Shown: positions 1 to 7,861, counted from the first letter of the stretch. The stretch is DNA of 15,382 bases from Methanobacterium sp. (GCA_030017655.1 JASEIM010000031.1:1-15382), one strand, 5' to 3'. The notes: generated by a model not told the origin, from the letters alone. Translations and numbers: made by a program.

Positions 1-933
1 ATGAGTCTAATAATATCATATATTGGAAGTAATGGTTGTGTAATAGCTGGTGATAAAAGAAGGATTGGTTTTTTAGGAGATAAAGAAAAAAGAGAAAAAT
101 TGGAAGAAGATCTTTACTCTGGAGCCATTAAAAATGACGAAGAACTGATTAAAAAAGCAGGGCAACTCCAAATATCATTAAAAATAACTGATGATGCTAA
201 AAAAGTTCGTAATATTGATGATAATGTTGTTGTAGGGGAGGTAGCCTCTAAAACACCTTTTGAAGCTAGAAGGAAGAGAATTTATGCAACCACCAATGGA
301 TACGCCATCGTGGAATTGTTAGGGTCAAATATTGATAAGATACAGGAAGGAGACAGTTCTATAATAGTATTTGGGAATAAGATAACCAAAAAAATGGCAA
401 ATGAAGCAATTCAAAAGCATTGGAAGTCTGTAAAAAGTTTAAATGATATAGCAAATGTTTTTAAAAAGGTCATGGATGAAATATCAGACAAAACACCATC
501 AGTAAGCAAAAAATATGATATATTCACAAAGCATTCTAATTTAGACAAAAAAGAGGCTCAAAAGATTTTAAGGGAGGCCATAGTCCTTGATGTTAAAAGA
601 CTTCAAAAATGGAGAGAGTACTTAAAAAAAGAGCAGATGAAAGTCTCTAAAACTATTGAGCTGGCTTCAAAAATAATCAATGAAGGAGAAATAGGGAAAA
701 TCAGCAGTATAGATGGTAATAAACTCAAAGTAGTCCTGAATAAGGATATTCAAGCATTTGATGTTGAATGGAATATGACTGCAGGACCTGGAGATTTAAT
801 CGAAATGAACATAGATGATCCTTCAAATGTAAAAGTGGGAGATATTGCAGTAATTGAAAACGAAAATTTATGTATAAAGCGGACTAAATCATCTTTAATG
901 TGTGATGTGATTTTGTGCAGAGCAGATAAATAA
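1..933 (+). CDS. DUF2121-like archaeal protein with Ntn-hydrolase-like N terminus
   Basis: A 310-residue protein of unknown function that I recognise as the archaeal DUF2121 type. The N terminus (SLIISYIGSNGCVIAGDKRR, residues 2-21) is a two-strand hairpin ending in A-G-D-K-R-R. It resembles the start of mature proteasome beta subunits and related Ntn hydrolases, where an acidic residue sits at position 17 followed by arginines; here Asp18 is position 17 if Ser2 counts as residue 1. Residues 105-180 (IIVFGNKITKKMANEA onward) look like a beta strand followed by proteasome-like helices. Residues 230-310 look like a separate small beta-rich domain. There is no signal peptide or membrane segment, so it should be cytosolic. 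The ATG is the first base of the window, so its ribosome binding site and promoter are not visible and an upstream extension cannot be excluded. The MBL gene begins 35 bp downstream, suggesting cotranscription. Enzymatic activity is inference only. Confidence 0.75.
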   Translation: MSLIISYIGSNGCVIAGDKRRIGFLGDKEKREKLEEDLYSGAIKNDEELIKKAGQLQISLKITDDAKKVRNIDDNVVVGEVASKTPFEARRKRIYATTNGYAIVELLGSNIDKIQEGDSSIIVFGNKITKKMANEAIQKHWKSVKSLNDIANVFKKVMDEISDKTPSVSKKYDIFTKHSNLDKKEAQKILREAIVLDVKRLQKWREYLKKEQMKVSKTIELASKIINEGEIGKISSIDGNKLKVVLNKDIQAFDVEWNMTAGPGDLIEMNIDDPSNVKVGDIAVIENENLCIKRTKSSLMCDVILCRADK

Positions 934-968
934 TTATGAGTATAGAAATGAACATGAAAGGTGACTTG

Positions 969-1773
969 ATGAAACTTACATTTTTAGGAAGTGGTGGCGG
1001 ACGCTTTCGCCACCATTACCCAGCGTAGAATGACTGGCGGATTTAGAATAGATGGGATTGATGGTAAAAATATTCATATAGATCCTGGGCCTGGCGCTCT
1101 GGTTAGAACTTACCAGTTTGGATTAGATCCACGTAAACTGAATGCTGTTCTCGTTTCTCATTCCCATACAGACCATTATTCTGATGCAGAAGTTCTTATA
1201 GAAGCTATGACTCGAGGAATGACTCGGAACAAAGGCCATGTAATTGGAAGCAAAAGCGTGATTGAAGGATATAAACAATTTGGACCCTGTATCTCAAAAT
1301 ACCATCTCAGTAGACCAAAAGTATCGATTTTAGGTCCTGATAATAAAACAAATATTGACAATATCAAAATAAAAGGCACAAAGACCATTCATGGAGATCC
1401 TACGGCTGTAGGATTTAATATCAAATTTGATGATTTTGCAATTTCTTATACGGCTGATACTGAATATTATAAAGATTTACATAAATATCATGCTGGAGCT
1501 GATGTTCTAATTGCAAGTGTAATTAGGCCCAGAAAAGAGCGTATTAGAGGCCATATGTGTACAGAAGACTTTATTAAACTAGTTAGTGAAGTTTCACCAA
1601 AGCTTGCCATTATGACTCATCTTGGAATGAAAATGGTTTTTAACGATGCGAAAAAGGAAGCTAGAATAGTTAAAGAAACCACCGGCGTTAATACTATCGC
1701 TGCTTTTGATGGTATGAAAAAAGATCTGAATTCATTTTTTGAAAAACAGAGAACTATCAATGATTTTAGATAG
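969..1773 (+). CDS. MBL-fold metal-dependent hydrolase, +1 frameshift near N terminus
   Basis: A metallo-beta-lactamase-fold hydrolase of unknown substrate. The HxHxDH metal site is present as H-S-H-T-D-H (1159-1176; residues 64-69 of the restored protein), and further candidate ligands follow: the His in TKTIHGDP, the Asp in YTADTEYY and the His in IMTHLGMK. The family N-terminal strand and glycine loop (MKLTFLGSGGGRF) lie in a different frame. The ATG at 969 has a good ribosome binding site (AGGTGA, 959-964) and reads MKLTFLGSGGGRFRHHYPA before a TAG at 1026. The rest of the protein is one frame away, from about 1006 to 1773. Removing one T of 1005-1007 joins them as ...GGGRFATITQRRMTGGF, which I recognise as the family sequence. 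A start at GTG 991 would lack the first strand and has no good ribosome binding site. In-frame ATGs at 936, 948 and 954 could extend the start. The active site looks intact, so the lesion is an assembly error, a recent mutation or a recoding event. Confidence 0.75.
990..1017 (+). other. GC-rich stem-loop over the frameshift site
   Basis: Bases 992-999 (TGGTGGCG) pair perfectly with 1008-1015 (CGCCACCA). In RNA the stem extends outward by a G-U (991/1016) and an A-U (990/1017), and inward by G-U (1000/1007) and A-U (1001/1006), leaving the tetraloop CGCT. The extra T of the MBL frameshift is in the TTT at 1005-1007, at the loop edge. The stem partly reflects the codons of the glycine-rich loop and the following Ala-Thr. 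It is unusually stable for this AT-rich DNA. Confidence 0.6.
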
Positions 1774-1990
1774 TTTAGTTCAATTATCCGTTTATTTACT
1801 TTAAATTTCTTTAATTTAGATTGTATTAACCCAAAACAAATTATAATAATTATATTTTGAAAATTATTAATTTTTAGACTTTATTAACATTTATATTAAA
1901 CATTGTATAATAAAATATTATCAAGAAGAAATATTTGTAATCCAAATAAAAACTTTAATTCATAATAAATTATGATAAGAAGGGAAAAAA
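1774..1990 (+). promoter_or_regulatory. AT-rich intergenic region with probable histidine kinase promoter
   Basis: A 217-bp stretch with no credible gene. It holds a TATA-like element (TTTATATT, 1890-1897), which would put transcription start near 1920 and give a leader of about 70 nt for the kinase. A 6-bp inverted repeat (TAAATT 1802-1807, AATTTA 1813-1818), 29 bp after the MBL stop, is the only terminator-like structure and is weak in such AT-rich DNA. A purine-rich ribosome binding site (AGAAGGG, about 1978-1984) precedes the TTG start at 1991. Confidence 0.35.
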
Positions 1991-4900
1991 TTGGATAAAT
2001 CAATTATAAACAGCGAAAAATGGTTAAAAACAATTATTGAAGCATCACCAGATGCTATAGTTGTCACGGATTTAGATGGCAATATAATTGAATGTAACCA
2101 ATTAGCAGTCGATATTTCAGTATTTAAATCAAAAGAAGAATTAATTGGTTTTAATGGTCTTAATGCTATACATCCAGAGGATTTAGAAAGAATAAAAAGA
2201 GATATTAAAAAATTATTTTTAAATGGCGTGATGAAAGACGCAGAATATAGAATATTAAACAAAAAAGGCAGAGTCTTTCCAGTGGAAATTTCTGCTTCAG
2301 TTATTTTTGATAATTCTGGAAATCCAGATGCTATTATATGTATTTTGAAGGATATTACCAAACGCAAAAAAGCTGAAGACACGCTCCAGAATACTCTTAA
2401 TAATCTGGAAATAAAAGTTAAAGAGCGTACGAAAGAACTTGAAGATGCTTATGAAGCATTAAGTGAAAGCGAAGAGAAGTTTCGTGAATTATTTAACAGA
2501 GCTAATGATATCATTACTCTTAGTGAGCTTACAGAAGATGGAATGCCTGGGAAATTTATTGAAGTGAATAATGCTGCTTTACAAAGATTAGGTTATAGTA
2601 GAGATGAACTATTGAATATGACTCCTCTGGATATTATCCAAAAAAGAATCGAAGATACGCCTAATAATGCGCAAAAAATTCGAGAAGAGGGCAGCAGTAG
2701 ATTTGAAGCAGTTCATATAGCTAAAGATGGTTCTAAAATTCCTGTTGAAATTAACACGCACCTTTTTAAATTTAAAGGAAAGAACGTAATTCTAGGGATT
2801 TCCCGTGATATTACAGAACGTAAAAAGGCAGAGGAAGAACTTAAAAATTCAGAAGCTTATTACAGAACTATATTTGAAAATACTGGAACTGCAACATTTA
2901 TTGTTGAAAAAGACTGTACAATATCTCTTATGAATGCAGAATGCGAACGAATATCAGGTTATTCAAAAGAAGAAGTAGAAGGCAAGAAAAAATGGCAAGA
3001 ACTTGTATCTGCTGATTGTGTCAAGAAAATGGAAGACTTCCATAATCTTCGAAGAATTAATCCAGAAGTAGCCCCAAGAAATTATGAATTTGAATTCATT
3101 GATAAATTTGGTAATATTAAAAATGTTACCTCAACAGTTGATCTAATTCCCGGAACTAAAAAAACAGTGGTTTCTCTTTTGGATGTTACTGAGAAAAATA
3201 TAGCTGAAAATGCTTTACGCAAAAGTGAAGCACAGCTTAGAATTGCAATGGATCTAGCCAAACTTGTATCATGGGAATATGATGTTGAATCGGATATGTT
3301 TACCTTTGATGATCATTTTTATGCTTTATATGGCACCACAGCTGAAAAAGAAGGGGGAACAAAAATGTCCTCTAAAGAATATGCCAGAAGATTCATTCCC
3401 CCTGAAGAGTCTTCTATAGTGGCTGAAGAAACCATGAAAGCATTGGAAACTGATGATCCTGATTTCTTTAGACAGGTAGAACATAACATCATAAGAGCAG
3501 ATGGCAAAAAACGAACCATTATAGTTCGTTATGGAGTTATTAAAGATGAAAAAGGAAGAACGATTAAAACTTATGGGGCCAACCAGGACATTACAGAAAA
3601 TAAATTATCGGAACAAAGATCTAAAGAAATGGTAAAATTCTTGCAAATATTAATTGATACTATCCCAAGTTCAATTTTTTACAAAGATATTAAAGGAATA
3701 TATCAGGGATGTAACAAGGCATATGAAGATTTTACTGGGTTGAAGAAAAAAGATATTATTGGAAAATCCGTTTATGATATTTTTCCAAAAGATCAGGCTG
3801 ATAAATACTTTGAAATGGATCTAAAACTGCTTGAAAATCCAGGAAAACAGACTTATGAGTGGCGAATGAAACATGCTAATGGAAGTATACGTGACGTGAT
3901 TTTCAACAAAGCAACTTACTTCAATACTGACGGTACTCTAGCTGGTTTAGTTGCTGTTATGGTTGATATTACAGAACGTAAAGAATTGGAAAATAAATCC
4001 ATAGAACACCTACAAAGGCTAGATATCCTTAATAAAATTATTGTAACTGCAAATCGTTCTGGTAGCGTTAAATCCCTATTAAAAGATGTTTTAGCACAAA
4101 CATTGAATTTATTACCCTTTGATAGTGGTGAAATATATTTAATAGATAAAAATAAAGGAATCGCGAAAATTTTTCATTCTAAAGGGACTTCAGGATCTTT
4201 TAATACTATAAAAATTGATGAACAGCCCCACAGATTAATTTATATAAATGGAAAATCTGCATTTAGGAGTGATCTTGATAAAATATCCATTGATATAAGT
4301 AACAAATCAGATATGCAATCAATTGCCATAGTTCCTCTTTTTTCAGAGGGTGAAATTATAGGATCTCTAAGTCTTGGAAGTAGAAAAAAACATTATTTCG
4401 GAAATGAGGAAAAAGAATTAATAAAATCTATAGGAAATGAAATAGGAAATGTTATCAGTAAATTAATAGCTGAAGAAGAAATGGAAAAACTTATTGAAGA
4501 ATTAAAACGTTCCAATGAGGAATTAGAACAGTTTGCTTATATTACCAGTCATGATCTCCAGGAACCCCTTAGAACTATTGCAAGCTTCACGCAGCTTTTA
4601 GAGAGGCGTTATAAAGGAAAACTTGATCCTGATGCCGATGAATTTATTGAGTTTATAGTGAGCGCCAGTATTCGGATGAAAGAAATGATACAGGGATTAC
4701 TTGAATATTCGCGTATAGGTAAAGAGGAATTAAAATTTAAACCTGTGAATCCAGAAAAGGTACTGAAAGAAGCATTATCTAACCTTAAAATAGTGATAGA
4801 AGAGAATAATGCAACAATTACCTGGGAAAAACTACCAGAAGTGATTGGTGATTCAAAACTACTTGTACAACTATTCCAGAATCTTATCAGTAATGCTATT

Positions 4901-5188
4901 AAATTTAAAAAGTCTGATGAGCCTCCAGAAATCCATATCTCGTTTATTAAATATAAAAATGGCTACAAAAATGTTTTTTGTGTTGAAGATAATGGAATAG
5001 GTATAGATCAGCAATTTGCAGAAAGAATTTTTAAAGTATTTAAACGTCTGCACACCATAGACGAATACAAAGGGACAGGTATTGGTTTAGCAACATGTAG
5101 AAGGATTATAGAATATCATAAAGGCCATATTTGGGTTGAATCCAAGTTAAATAAAGGTTCAAAATTTTATTTCACATTAAAGCAATGA
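1991..5188 (+). CDS. Soluble sensor histidine kinase with five PAS domains and a GAF domain
   Basis: A 1065-residue hybrid-sensor-type histidine kinase without a receiver domain. Approximate domain order: PAS1 8-130, coiled coil (EIKVKERTKELEDAYEALSE) 135-160, PAS2 163-280, PAS3 285-405, PAS4 (PAS_3-like) 410-540, PAS5 548-668, GAF 680-830, coiled-coil linker, HisKA 845-915 and HATPase_c 955-1065. Several PAS domains end in the usual D-I-T-E-R-K linker. The phosphoacceptor is His854 in YITSHDLQEPLRT. The N box (NLISNAIKFK, Asn968), G1 box (EDNGIGI, Asp1000) and G2 box (GTGIGLA, Gly1028) are intact, so it should be active. No signal peptide or membrane segment is visible, so it senses in the cytoplasm; the PAS ligands (haem, flavin, redox or small molecule) cannot be read from sequence. 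The TTG start is supported by AGAAGGG 6 bp upstream; the ATG at 1972 is out of frame. No response regulator is nearby. It converges with aroC, 25 bp away. Confidence 0.93.
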   Translation: MDKSIINSEKWLKTIIEASPDAIVVTDLDGNIIECNQLAVDISVFKSKEELIGFNGLNAIHPEDLERIKRDIKKLFLNGVMKDAEYRILNKKGRVFPVEISASVIFDNSGNPDAIICILKDITKRKKAEDTLQNTLNNLEIKVKERTKELEDAYEALSESEEKFRELFNRANDIITLSELTEDGMPGKFIEVNNAALQRLGYSRDELLNMTPLDIIQKRIEDTPNNAQKIREEGSSRFEAVHIAKDGSKIPVEINTHLFKFKGKNVILGISRDITERKKAEEELKNSEAYYRTIFENTGTATFIVEKDCTISLMNAECERISGYSKEEVEGKKKWQELVSADCVKKMEDFHNLRRINPEVAPRNYEFEFIDKFGNIKNVTSTVDLIPGTKKTVVSLLDVTEKNIAENALRKSEAQLRIAMDLAKLVSWEYDVESDMFTFDDHFYALYGTTAEKEGGTKMSSKEYARRFIPPEESSIVAEETMKALETDDPDFFRQVEHNIIRADGKKRTIIVRYGVIKDEKGRTIKTYGANQDITENKLSEQRSKEMVKFLQILIDTIPSSIFYKDIKGIYQGCNKAYEDFTGLKKKDIIGKSVYDIFPKDQADKYFEMDLKLLENPGKQTYEWRMKHANGSIRDVIFNKATYFNTDGTLAGLVAVMVDITERKELENKSIEHLQRLDILNKIIVTANRSGSVKSLLKDVLAQTLNLLPFDSGEIYLIDKNKGIAKIFHSKGTSGSFNTIKIDEQPHRLIYINGKSAFRSDLDKISIDISNKSDMQSIAIVPLFSEGEIIGSLSLGSRKKHYFGNEEKELIKSIGNEIGNVISKLIAEEEMEKLIEELKRSNEELEQFAYITSHDLQEPLRTIASFTQLLERRYKGKLDPDADEFIEFIVSASIRMKEMIQGLLEYSRIGKEELKFKPVNPEKVLKEALSNLKIVIEENNATITWEKLPEVIGDSKLLVQLFQNLISNAIKFKKSDEPPEIHISFIKYKNGYKNVFCVEDNGIGIDQQFAERIFKVFKRLHTIDEYKGTGIGLATCRRIIEYHKGHIWVESKLNKGSKFYFTLKQ

Positions 5189-5213
5189 ATTGCAAGAGAA
5201 ATTTAAATACACA

Positions 5214-6305
5214 TTATAAGTGATTAGAGTGAATAAAACTGCTTCTTATTAAATGGTCTGCAATTACTACAGAAACAGATGCCTCTGCAACAGAAGTTAC
5301 CCTTGGACAAATACAGGGATCATGCCTTCCTCTGATTTCGATTTCAGTATTTTCCATTTTAGTAAGATCAACTGTTCTTTGAGTTAATGAAACTGAAGGA
5401 GTTGGTTTTACAGCCATTCTAATAATAATTGGCATTCCATTGGATATACCCCCCAATATTCCACCGGAATTATTAGTTTTGGTTTTTATCTTATCATTTT
5501 CAATATAGAATTCATCATTCATCTCAGATCCCTTCATCTGAGAAGATTTAAATCCTGAACCTATCTCCACGCCTTTAACAGAACCAATTCCCATTAAAAC
5601 CCTTGCAATGTCCGCATCTAATTTATCAAAAACTGGTTCGCCGAGACCTGCCGGTACATTAAGTGCAATTGTTTCGACTATACCTCCAACTGAATCCCCC
5701 TTCTCCTTAAGATCGAGGATGAGTTTTTCCATTTTCTCTGCAGCTTCCAAATCTGCACATCTAACACTATTTTTTTCAATGTTTTCTTCAACCACACCTA
5801 AATCAGCTGGTTTAGCTTCAATATTCCCAACTCTGGTTACATGAGCAATAACTTTAATATTTAATATTTTAAGGAGTTTTTTAGCAACAGCACCACCTAT
5901 TACATGACCTATGGTGGTTCTTCCACTGGCACGACCACCCCCTCTGTAATCGTAATGGCCATATTTAGTTTCCCAGCAGTAATCAGCATGCCCTGGCCTT
6001 GGCTTACCTTGAAGAGCCGCATAAGCAGATGAATCCATATCCTTATTGTAAACAACTGCAGTTATAGGAGTTCCATCTGTTTTACCTTCAAAAACCCCTG
6101 ATAATATTTTAACTTCATCTGTTTCACCCCTTGAAGTTGTAATTTTACTTTTACCGGGCTTTCTTTTATCAAGCTCTTTTTGAATATCTTCATCTGATAA
6201 TTCCAGTCCTGCAGGACAGCCGTCGACAACAGCCCCAAGAGCTATGCCATGGCTTGAGCCAAAAGTTGTTATTTTAAATATTTTGCCGATTGTATTTCCT
6301 GACAT
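5214..6305 (-). CDS. aroC: Chorismate synthase
   Basis: Converts 5-enolpyruvylshikimate 3-phosphate to chorismate, the last shikimate step, with reduced FMN as cofactor. The 363-residue length is normal. Signatures in order: TFGSSHGIALGAVVDGCPAG (14-33, His19), RPGHADYC (103-110, His106), the glycine-rich GGGRASGRTT (122-131) and RGRHDPCICPR (325-335). The two histidines correspond to the conserved catalytic pair of the family. The ATG is preceded by an AGGATG ribosome-binding-like stretch (6314-6319 on this strand). It lies 142 bp downstream of the acetyltransferase gene, a gap large enough for its own promoter. It converges with the histidine kinase. No other shikimate genes are in the window. 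Chorismate here would supply aromatic amino acids and p-aminobenzoate-type precursors. Confidence 0.97.
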   Translation of the reverse strand: MSGNTIGKIFKITTFGSSHGIALGAVVDGCPAGLELSDEDIQKELDKRKPGKSKITTSRGETDEVKILSGVFEGKTDGTPITAVVYNKDMDSSAYAALQGKPRPGHADYCWETKYGHYDYRGGGRASGRTTIGHVIGGAVAKKLLKILNIKVIAHVTRVGNIEAKPADLGVVEENIEKNSVRCADLEAAEKMEKLILDLKEKGDSVGGIVETIALNVPAGLGEPVFDKLDADIARVLMGIGSVKGVEIGSGFKSSQMKGSEMNDEFYIENDKIKTKTNNSGGILGGISNGMPIIIRMAVKPTPSVSLTQRTVDLTKMENTEIEIRGRHDPCICPRVTSVAEASVSVVIADHLIRSSFIHSNHL

Positions 6306-6388
6306 GGATTCACATCCTGATTAAAACAATTAAATTGGAAATATTTACTTTTTATCTTTAAATCATTCTATATCTAGTATCTAAATTT

Positions 6389-6417
6389 ACATTTATTAAT
6401 TTTATTTTATTAAATGT
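6389..6417. repeat. 7-bp inverted repeat upstream of aroC
   Basis: ACATTTA (6389-6395) and TAAATGT (6411-6417) form a perfect inverted repeat with a 15-bp spacer, 84-112 bp upstream of the aroC start. It could be an operator or the 3' end of the acetyltransferase transcript. In such AT-rich DNA it may be chance. I see no clear TATA box in the same gap. Confidence 0.25.
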
Positions 6418-6447
6418 GCTTTTTCAACCATTTATAACACCAAAGGA

Positions 6448-6957
6448 CTATTCTCTTATTACCGCATATAATGCCTGATTATATATTTTACCATTTTTTA
6501 TAACGCTTCTTCTTAAAATACCCTCAAGCTTAAAACCGTTTTTCTCGAGAACTCGTCTAGATGCAATATTTTGCTCTAAAGGAACTGCAAAAATCCTTTC
6601 AAGCTCTAAATCACTGAAACCATAATCGACTATGCCTTTTAGAGCCGAAGATGTGATACCCTTTCCCCAATGTTTTTCTCCTAACCAGTACCCGACTTCT
6701 GCTGAAATTCTTTCAATATCCTCGCCTATAGTAAGTCCAATACCACCAACTGCTTCATTATCTACAGTTATTGCGAAAAAAAAGTTATTATTCTTTGCAA
6801 TTTCTATCCACTGCCTGGCGTGATCATGGGTATATGGAAAAGGAAAGCCATCCCGTAAGTTACTGGCTATATTTAAGTTATTTGCATTTTTAACCAAGCT
6901 TTCAAAGTCAGAATGTCTCCAGCTCCTTAATATACATTTATCACATTTAATTATCAT
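6448..6957 (-). CDS. GNAT family N-acetyltransferase, RimJ/RimL type
   Basis: A 169-residue acetyl-CoA-dependent N-acetyltransferase. The N terminus (CILRSWRHSDFESL) is the usual first strand of the RimJ/RimL group. The acetyl-CoA pyrophosphate loop lies in GYWLGEKHWGKGITSSALK (89-107), with the Q/R-x-x-G-x-G/A-type core H-W-G-K-G-I. The C-terminal signature is N130...SRRVLEKNGFKLEG (133-146). The acceptor may be a ribosomal-protein N terminus, an amino acid, a polyamine or an antibiotic; sequence alone does not decide. The start is well supported by GAGGT 6 bp upstream. It follows the NTF2-like pair after 43 bp and may be transcribed with it. Confidence 0.9.
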   Translation of the reverse strand: MIIKCDKCILRSWRHSDFESLVKNANNLNIASNLRDGFPFPYTHDHARQWIEIAKNNNFFFAITVDNEAVGGIGLTIGEDIERISAEVGYWLGEKHWGKGITSSALKGIVDYGFSDLELERIFAVPLEQNIASRRVLEKNGFKLEGILRRSVIKNGKIYNQALYAVIRE

Positions 6958-7000
6958 CTATAAACCTCTTTATACCATTAAATACGGGATTAAACTATTT

Positions 7001-7384
7001 TCAACTGATATCTTCAATCAGAATTATTTTATCTTCTTTGAACTTAAAAATGGATTTACCTCTAATTTCAATGGTTTCTCCCGCTTTAGGTCCTTCAGGA
7101 AAATCTATAGCTAAAACTCCTCTAAAATCAATTTTGCTTTCTAAAATATTCCCTTCTATTTTTTGTTCAATAATCTTCATTTCTCTTTCCTTAAACATGG
7201 TTACAGATTCTTTCGCCTGCTTAAGAAGGGCATTTTTACCTGTTAACTCAAGATTTATTTCACCATTTGCAATATTCCTGAATTCTACGTTTTCATGAAC
7301 ATCTTTAATCATTCTAGCCACATTAAATTCGTTGTAAGAATTGATATATTCATGAATAATTCTTTTCATTTCCTCTTTTTCCAT
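7001..7384 (-). CDS. NTF2/SnoaL-like protein, downstream copy
   Basis: A 127-residue soluble protein of unknown function. The pattern fits the NTF2-like (SnoaL) cone fold: an N-terminal helix (MKRIIHEYINSYNEFNVARM), a strand pair around VEFRNIANGEINLELTGK, a helix (LLKQAKESVTMF) and C-terminal strands ending IFKFKEDKIILIEDIS. Such proteins bind small hydrophobic ligands or act as isomerases or cyclases, but no catalytic residues can be assigned. The ORF can begin at a TTG at 7390. I chose the ATG at 7384 because it aligns residue-for-residue with the neighbouring paralogue and makes both proteins 127 residues. The ribosome binding site is weak (GGTTGA, almost abutting), so translation may depend on the upstream gene 37 bp away. 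Roughly 47% identical to that paralogue in my ungapped hand alignment. Confidence 0.75.
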   Translation of the reverse strand: MEKEEMKRIIHEYINSYNEFNVARMIKDVHENVEFRNIANGEINLELTGKNALLKQAKESVTMFKEREMKIIEQKIEGNILESKIDFRGVLAIDFPEGPKAGETIEIRGKSIFKFKEDKIILIEDIS

Positions 7385-7421
7385 ATTCAACCATTTTAAA
7401 CTATGTTATGGAATTTTGCTG

Positions 7422-7805
7422 CTAATTAATATCTTCAATGGATATTATTTTCCCATCTTTAAATTTAAAAGTAGTATTATACTGGAGTTTGATTAGATCG
7501 TATTTTTTAGGCCCATCAGGTATATCTACAGCTAAAACGCCTTTAAAATCAACTCTGTTTTCTACCATATCATCTCCAAATTTCTGTTCCAGTATTTTCA
7601 TTTCTCTTTTCTTAAACAATCCAAATGCCTGTTCTATCTGACTTTTAAAGGCGATTTTACCCTTTAATTCTAGGGTTACTTTGTTGCCGGCAATATTTTT
7701 AAATACCATATCCTTATGAAGATTTTTTGTCATTCCGTCTGCATCAAATTTGTTATATGAATTAATATACTGATCAACAATTCTCTTCATTAATTTTTCT
7801 TTCAT
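7422..7805 (-). CDS. NTF2/SnoaL-like protein, upstream copy
   Basis: A 127-residue paralogue of the next gene downstream. The same blocks are conserved: MKRIVDQYINSYNKF at the N terminus, FKKREMKILEQK in the middle, DFKGVLAVDIPDGPK, and FKFKDGKIISIEDI at the C terminus. The most conserved patch is the VLAxDxPxGPK turn. The ORF stays open to 7910, but the extension (MIKNYLISLK...) runs through the promoter and has no counterpart in the paralogue. The ATG at 7805 has an AGAGG ribosome binding site about 8 nt upstream. A TATA-like element and a strong dyad lie just upstream, so this is probably the first gene of a two- or three-gene transcript. Function unknown. Confidence 0.75.
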   Translation of the reverse strand: MKEKLMKRIVDQYINSYNKFDADGMTKNLHKDMVFKNIAGNKVTLELKGKIAFKSQIEQAFGLFKKREMKILEQKFGDDMVENRVDFKGVLAVDIPDGPKKYDLIKLQYNTTFKFKDGKIISIEDIN

Positions 7806-7822
7806 AATAATGCCTCTTTTAG

Positions 7823-7851
7823 TTATTGTAACTTTTACCTGTTTACAATAA
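7823..7851. promoter_or_regulatory. Perfect 9-bp inverted repeat, candidate operator
   Basis: TTATTGTAA (7823-7831) and TTACAATAA (7843-7851) are exact reverse complements with an 11-bp spacer. The dyad lies 18-46 bp upstream of the ATG of the first NTF2-like gene and straddles the start point predicted from the TATA element at 7862-7871. The half-site spacing of about two helical turns, centre to centre, suits a dimeric regulator. No regulator gene is adjacent. Confidence 0.45.
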
Positions 7852-7861
7852 ATAATTTGCG

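Noticed and set aside
991..1773. MBL gene starting at GTG 991 as an intact CDS
   Set aside because: This start removes the first beta strand and the glycine loop, has no ribosome binding site, and ignores the family N terminus encoded at 969-1007 in another frame.
1802..1818. TAAATT/AATTTA inverted repeat as an MBL terminator
   Set aside because: The stem has only A-T pairs in very AT-rich DNA and is not followed by a T tract; I list it only as part of the intergenic region.
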